64,000 nt of DNA, from contig NW_027478399.1 in the NCBI RefSeq assembly GCF_051014685.1, positions 1,922,001-1,986,000 on the forward strand, given 5' to 3'. Position 1 is the first letter of the stretch. The number at the start of each line of letters is the position of its first letter. The notes below the pieces were generated by a model. It was not told where the DNA came from. It worked only from the letters and a program-made list of their open reading frames with translations, and did not search any database. Both the position numbers and the translations under genes were made by a program. Origin of the DNA: Ptiloglossa arizonensis. Its lineage: Eukaryota; Arthropoda; Insecta; Hymenoptera; Colletidae. Shown one piece after another: positions 62,410 through 64,000 of this stretch.

Positions 62410-63211
62410 TTTTGATGGTTTCTCAACCATTCCTTAACTTCACACTCCCATATCTCGCGAACGGATTGACGAACTCGTGATACTATATTCCTGTTGCATC
62501 CGAAAGTAGAAACTCGCCCGATTACAATGGTGTGTGTACTTTTCCCTTAGGCCATTCCAGATATTGGTTTAGAGAATCAGACTTGCGAAAATTTTGATGG
62601 TTTCTCAACCATTCCTTAACTTCAAACTCCCAAATCTCGCGAACGGATTGGCGAACTCGAGAAATTCCTGTTGCATCTGGAAGCAGAAACTCGCCCGATT
62701 ACAATGGTATGTGTATTTTTGCCCTAGGCCATAGTAGTTATTGCTTTCGAGTGTCAGACTTGCGAAAATTTTGATGGTTTCACAACCATTCCTTAACTTC
62801 AATCTCCCATATCTCGCGAACGGATTGACGAACCCGAGATATTCCTGTTGCATCTGAAAGTAGAAACTCCCCCGATTACAATGGTGTGTGTACTTTTCCC
62901 CTAGGCCAATCCAGTTATTGGTTTCGAGTATCAAACTTGCGAAAATTTTGATGGTTTCTCAACCATTCCTTAACTTCACACTCCCATATCTCGCGAACGG
63001 ATTGACGAACTCGTGATACTATATTCCTGTTGCATCCGAAAGTAGAAACTCGCCCGATTACAATGGTGTGTGTACTTTTCCCTTAGGCCATTCCAGTTAT
63101 TGGTTTAGAGAATCAGACTTGCGAAAATTTTGATGGTTTCTCAACCATTCCTTAACTTCAAACTCCCAAATCTCGCGAACGGATTGGCGAACTCGAGAAA
63201 TTCCTGTTGCA
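62399..63211. repeat. 3-monomer duplication (536 bp) with a five-base insertion
   Basis: Bases 62399-62675 recur at 62935-63211. The period is 536 bp (3 x 177 plus 5) because one monomer per unit has GAACTCGTGATACTATATTC instead of the usual GAACTCGAGAAATTC, five bases longer. TTTAGAGAATCAG and CATCCGAAAG also mark both copies. One difference: CCAGATATTGG (62547) against CCAGTTATTGG (63083). Confidence 0.85.
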
Positions 63212-63790
63212 TCTGAAAGCAGATACTCGCCCGATTACAACGGTCTCTGTATTTTTCCCCTAGGTCATTGTAGTTATTGGTTTCGAGATCAGAATTGCGA
63301 AAATTATGATGGTTTCTCAGCCATTCCTTAACTTCAATCTCCCATACCTCGCGAACGGATTGACGAACTCGAGAAATTCCTGTTGCACCTGAAAGCAGAA
63401 ACTCACCCGATTACAATGGCGTGTGTTCTTTTCCCCTAGGCCATTCCAGTTATTGGTTTCGAGTATCAAACTTGCGAAAATTTTGATGGTTTCTCAACCA
63501 TTCCTTAACTTCAATCTCCCATATCTCGCGGAGGGATTGACGAACTCGAGGAATTCCTGTTGCATCTGAAAGTAGAAACTCGCCCGATTACAATGGTGTG
63601 TGTTCTTTTCCCCTAGGCCATTCCAGTTATTGGATTTGAGTATCAGAATTGCGAGAGGTTTCATGGTTTCTCAACCATTCCTTAACTTCAAACAACCATA
63701 TCTCTCGAACGGATCGACGAACTCAAGATATTCCTGTTGCATTTGAAAGCAGAAACTCGCCAGATCACAACGGTGTGTGTATTTTTGTCC

Positions 63791-64000
63791 TAGGCAATAG
63801 TAGTTATTAGTTTCGAGTATCAGACTTGCGACAATATTGATGGTTTCTCAACCATTACTTAATTTCAAACACCCATATCTCACGAACGGATTGACGAACT
63901 CGAGAAATTCCTGTTGCATCTGAAAGCAGAAACTCGCCCGATTACATTGGTGTGTGTTCTTTTCCCCTAGGCCATTCCGGTTATTCGTTTCTAGCATCAG
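63791..64000. repeat. Return to regular array variants at the right end
   Basis: The GTTATTAGTTTCG, GACAATATTGATGG, CAAACACCCATATCTCACG and ACATTGGTGTGTGTTC readings match the linker trio at 19070-19240. The final bases (GCCATTCCGGTTATTCG) match 59890-59910. The window stops inside a monomer. Confidence 0.82.

Larger units (their letters stand above)
59851..63790. repeat. Heterogeneous, poorly homogenised satellite island
   Basis: Neighbouring monomers differ from one another at many sites, and long higher-order units are missing. Examples of private readings: GTTATTGTTATCGAATATC and TCTCTTAACTCCCAACTCCG with GACGTTTCGCG (60615-60695); AATCCGAATAATTTCTG; GCCCGTAGGCC; CCTGATGCATGTG; CTCCTAATTAC with CCCCTGGGCAATTG; GGTTACGAGTATC with GAGAGTTTTCATGG; TGTCCTAGGCAATAG; AACTGTCTTATC; and a two-base deletion TTCGAGATCAG (63281). 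The unit length and register are kept. No gene or transposon is present. Confidence 0.85.
1..64000. repeat. 177-bp satellite DNA array filling the window
   Basis: The same 177-bp unit recurs head to tail from the first to the last base. The block TTTCTC of the unit falls at 12, 188, 365 and 542, then on at steps of 176-178 bp to 63844, which gives about 361 monomers. Most conserved are CATATCTCGCGAACGGATTG, GAGAAATTCCTGTTGCATCT, CTCGCCCGATTACAA and CCCCTAGGCC. All copies I followed have the same orientation. No unique sequence, transposon or non-repeat spacer was seen. The unit length is close to one nucleosome repeat, as is common for centromeric and pericentromeric satellites. A centromeric role is inference from size, length and purity of the array, and no family name is recognised. 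Both ends of the window lie inside the array, so its true length is unknown. Confidence 0.98.

Noticed and set aside
59851..63790. Definitive edge of the satellite array
   Set aside because: The monomers become heterogeneous, but regular variants return at 63791-64000 and no unique sequence appears, so it can only be called a divergent island.
1..64000. CRISPR array or other short-spacer repeat system
   Set aside because: The repeated unit is 177 bp with no alternation of constant repeats and unique spacers; every base belongs to the same monomer.
1..64000. Trypanosome 177-bp minichromosome repeat, suggested by the identical unit length
   Set aside because: As I recall it, that repeat is far more A+T-rich and lacks the TCGCGA, CTCGAG and CCTAGG blocks; length alone is not evidence. 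A direct alignment would settle it.
1..64000. Human or primate alpha satellite
   Set aside because: That monomer is about 171 bp and A+T-rich, and the conserved blocks here do not resemble it; the only common points are a near-nucleosomal length, higher-order units and a weak CENP-B-box-like match.

Overview
The whole 64-kb window is one uninterrupted tandem array of a satellite DNA. The monomer is 177 bp, about 42% G+C by my count of a consensus read by eye. It is repeated roughly 361 times, and every copy I followed is in the same head-to-tail orientation. I found no protein gene, RNA gene, transposon, CRISPR array or unique (non-satellite) stretch. All open reading frames of 60-109 codons are by-products of a repeat whose period is exactly 59 codons. 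The window therefore looks like the interior of a eukaryotic centromeric or pericentromeric heterochromatin block. The species cannot be read from the sequence. CpG is not depleted (9 per consensus monomer against about 7.8 expected from base composition), which argues weakly for a host with little germline CpG methylation, such as many invertebrates.

The informative content is the higher-order repeat (HOR) structure. Monomers fall into recognisable variants, and blocks of variants have been duplicated in tandem with different period sizes. From left to right: a 26-monomer unit of 4599 bp (1-4599, partial second copy to 7433); a 14-monomer unit of 2477 bp (about 6404-11534); a 7-monomer unit of 1238 bp (about 11535-14245); a mosaic stretch; a 17-monomer unit of 3005 bp (about 16525-21602); a 5-monomer duplication of 884 bp (about 22540-24310); a 24-monomer unit of 4244 bp present twice with no difference found where compared (about 24573-33126); a 6-monomer unit of 1061 bp (about 33840-35907); a 17/19-monomer unit of 3005/3359 bp in at least three versions (about 36945-47600); a second 7-monomer duplication (about 45620-47603); a 5-monomer (882/884 bp) and a 6-monomer (1060 bp) duplication (about 49513-52980); then a mosaic (about 52951-59850) made mostly of second or third copies of blocks first seen 36-47 kb upstream.

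From about 59850 to 63790 the monomers are visibly more divergent from one another and carry private substitutions and indels. This is a poorly homogenised island; the last 200 bp return to the array's usual variants. Similar old-looking monomers are embedded in the 26-mer (about 2836-3360) and the 24-mer (about 27120-27800 and 31365-32045).

Each monomer carries a compact set of candidate chromatin signals: an AAAATTTT tract directly followed by a perfect 6-bp inverted repeat with a 4-base loop, palindromic TCGCGA, CTCGAG and CCTAGG hexamers, and in some variants a minus-strand sequence matching 7 of the 9 essential bases of the mammalian CENP-B box. Their function is inference only.
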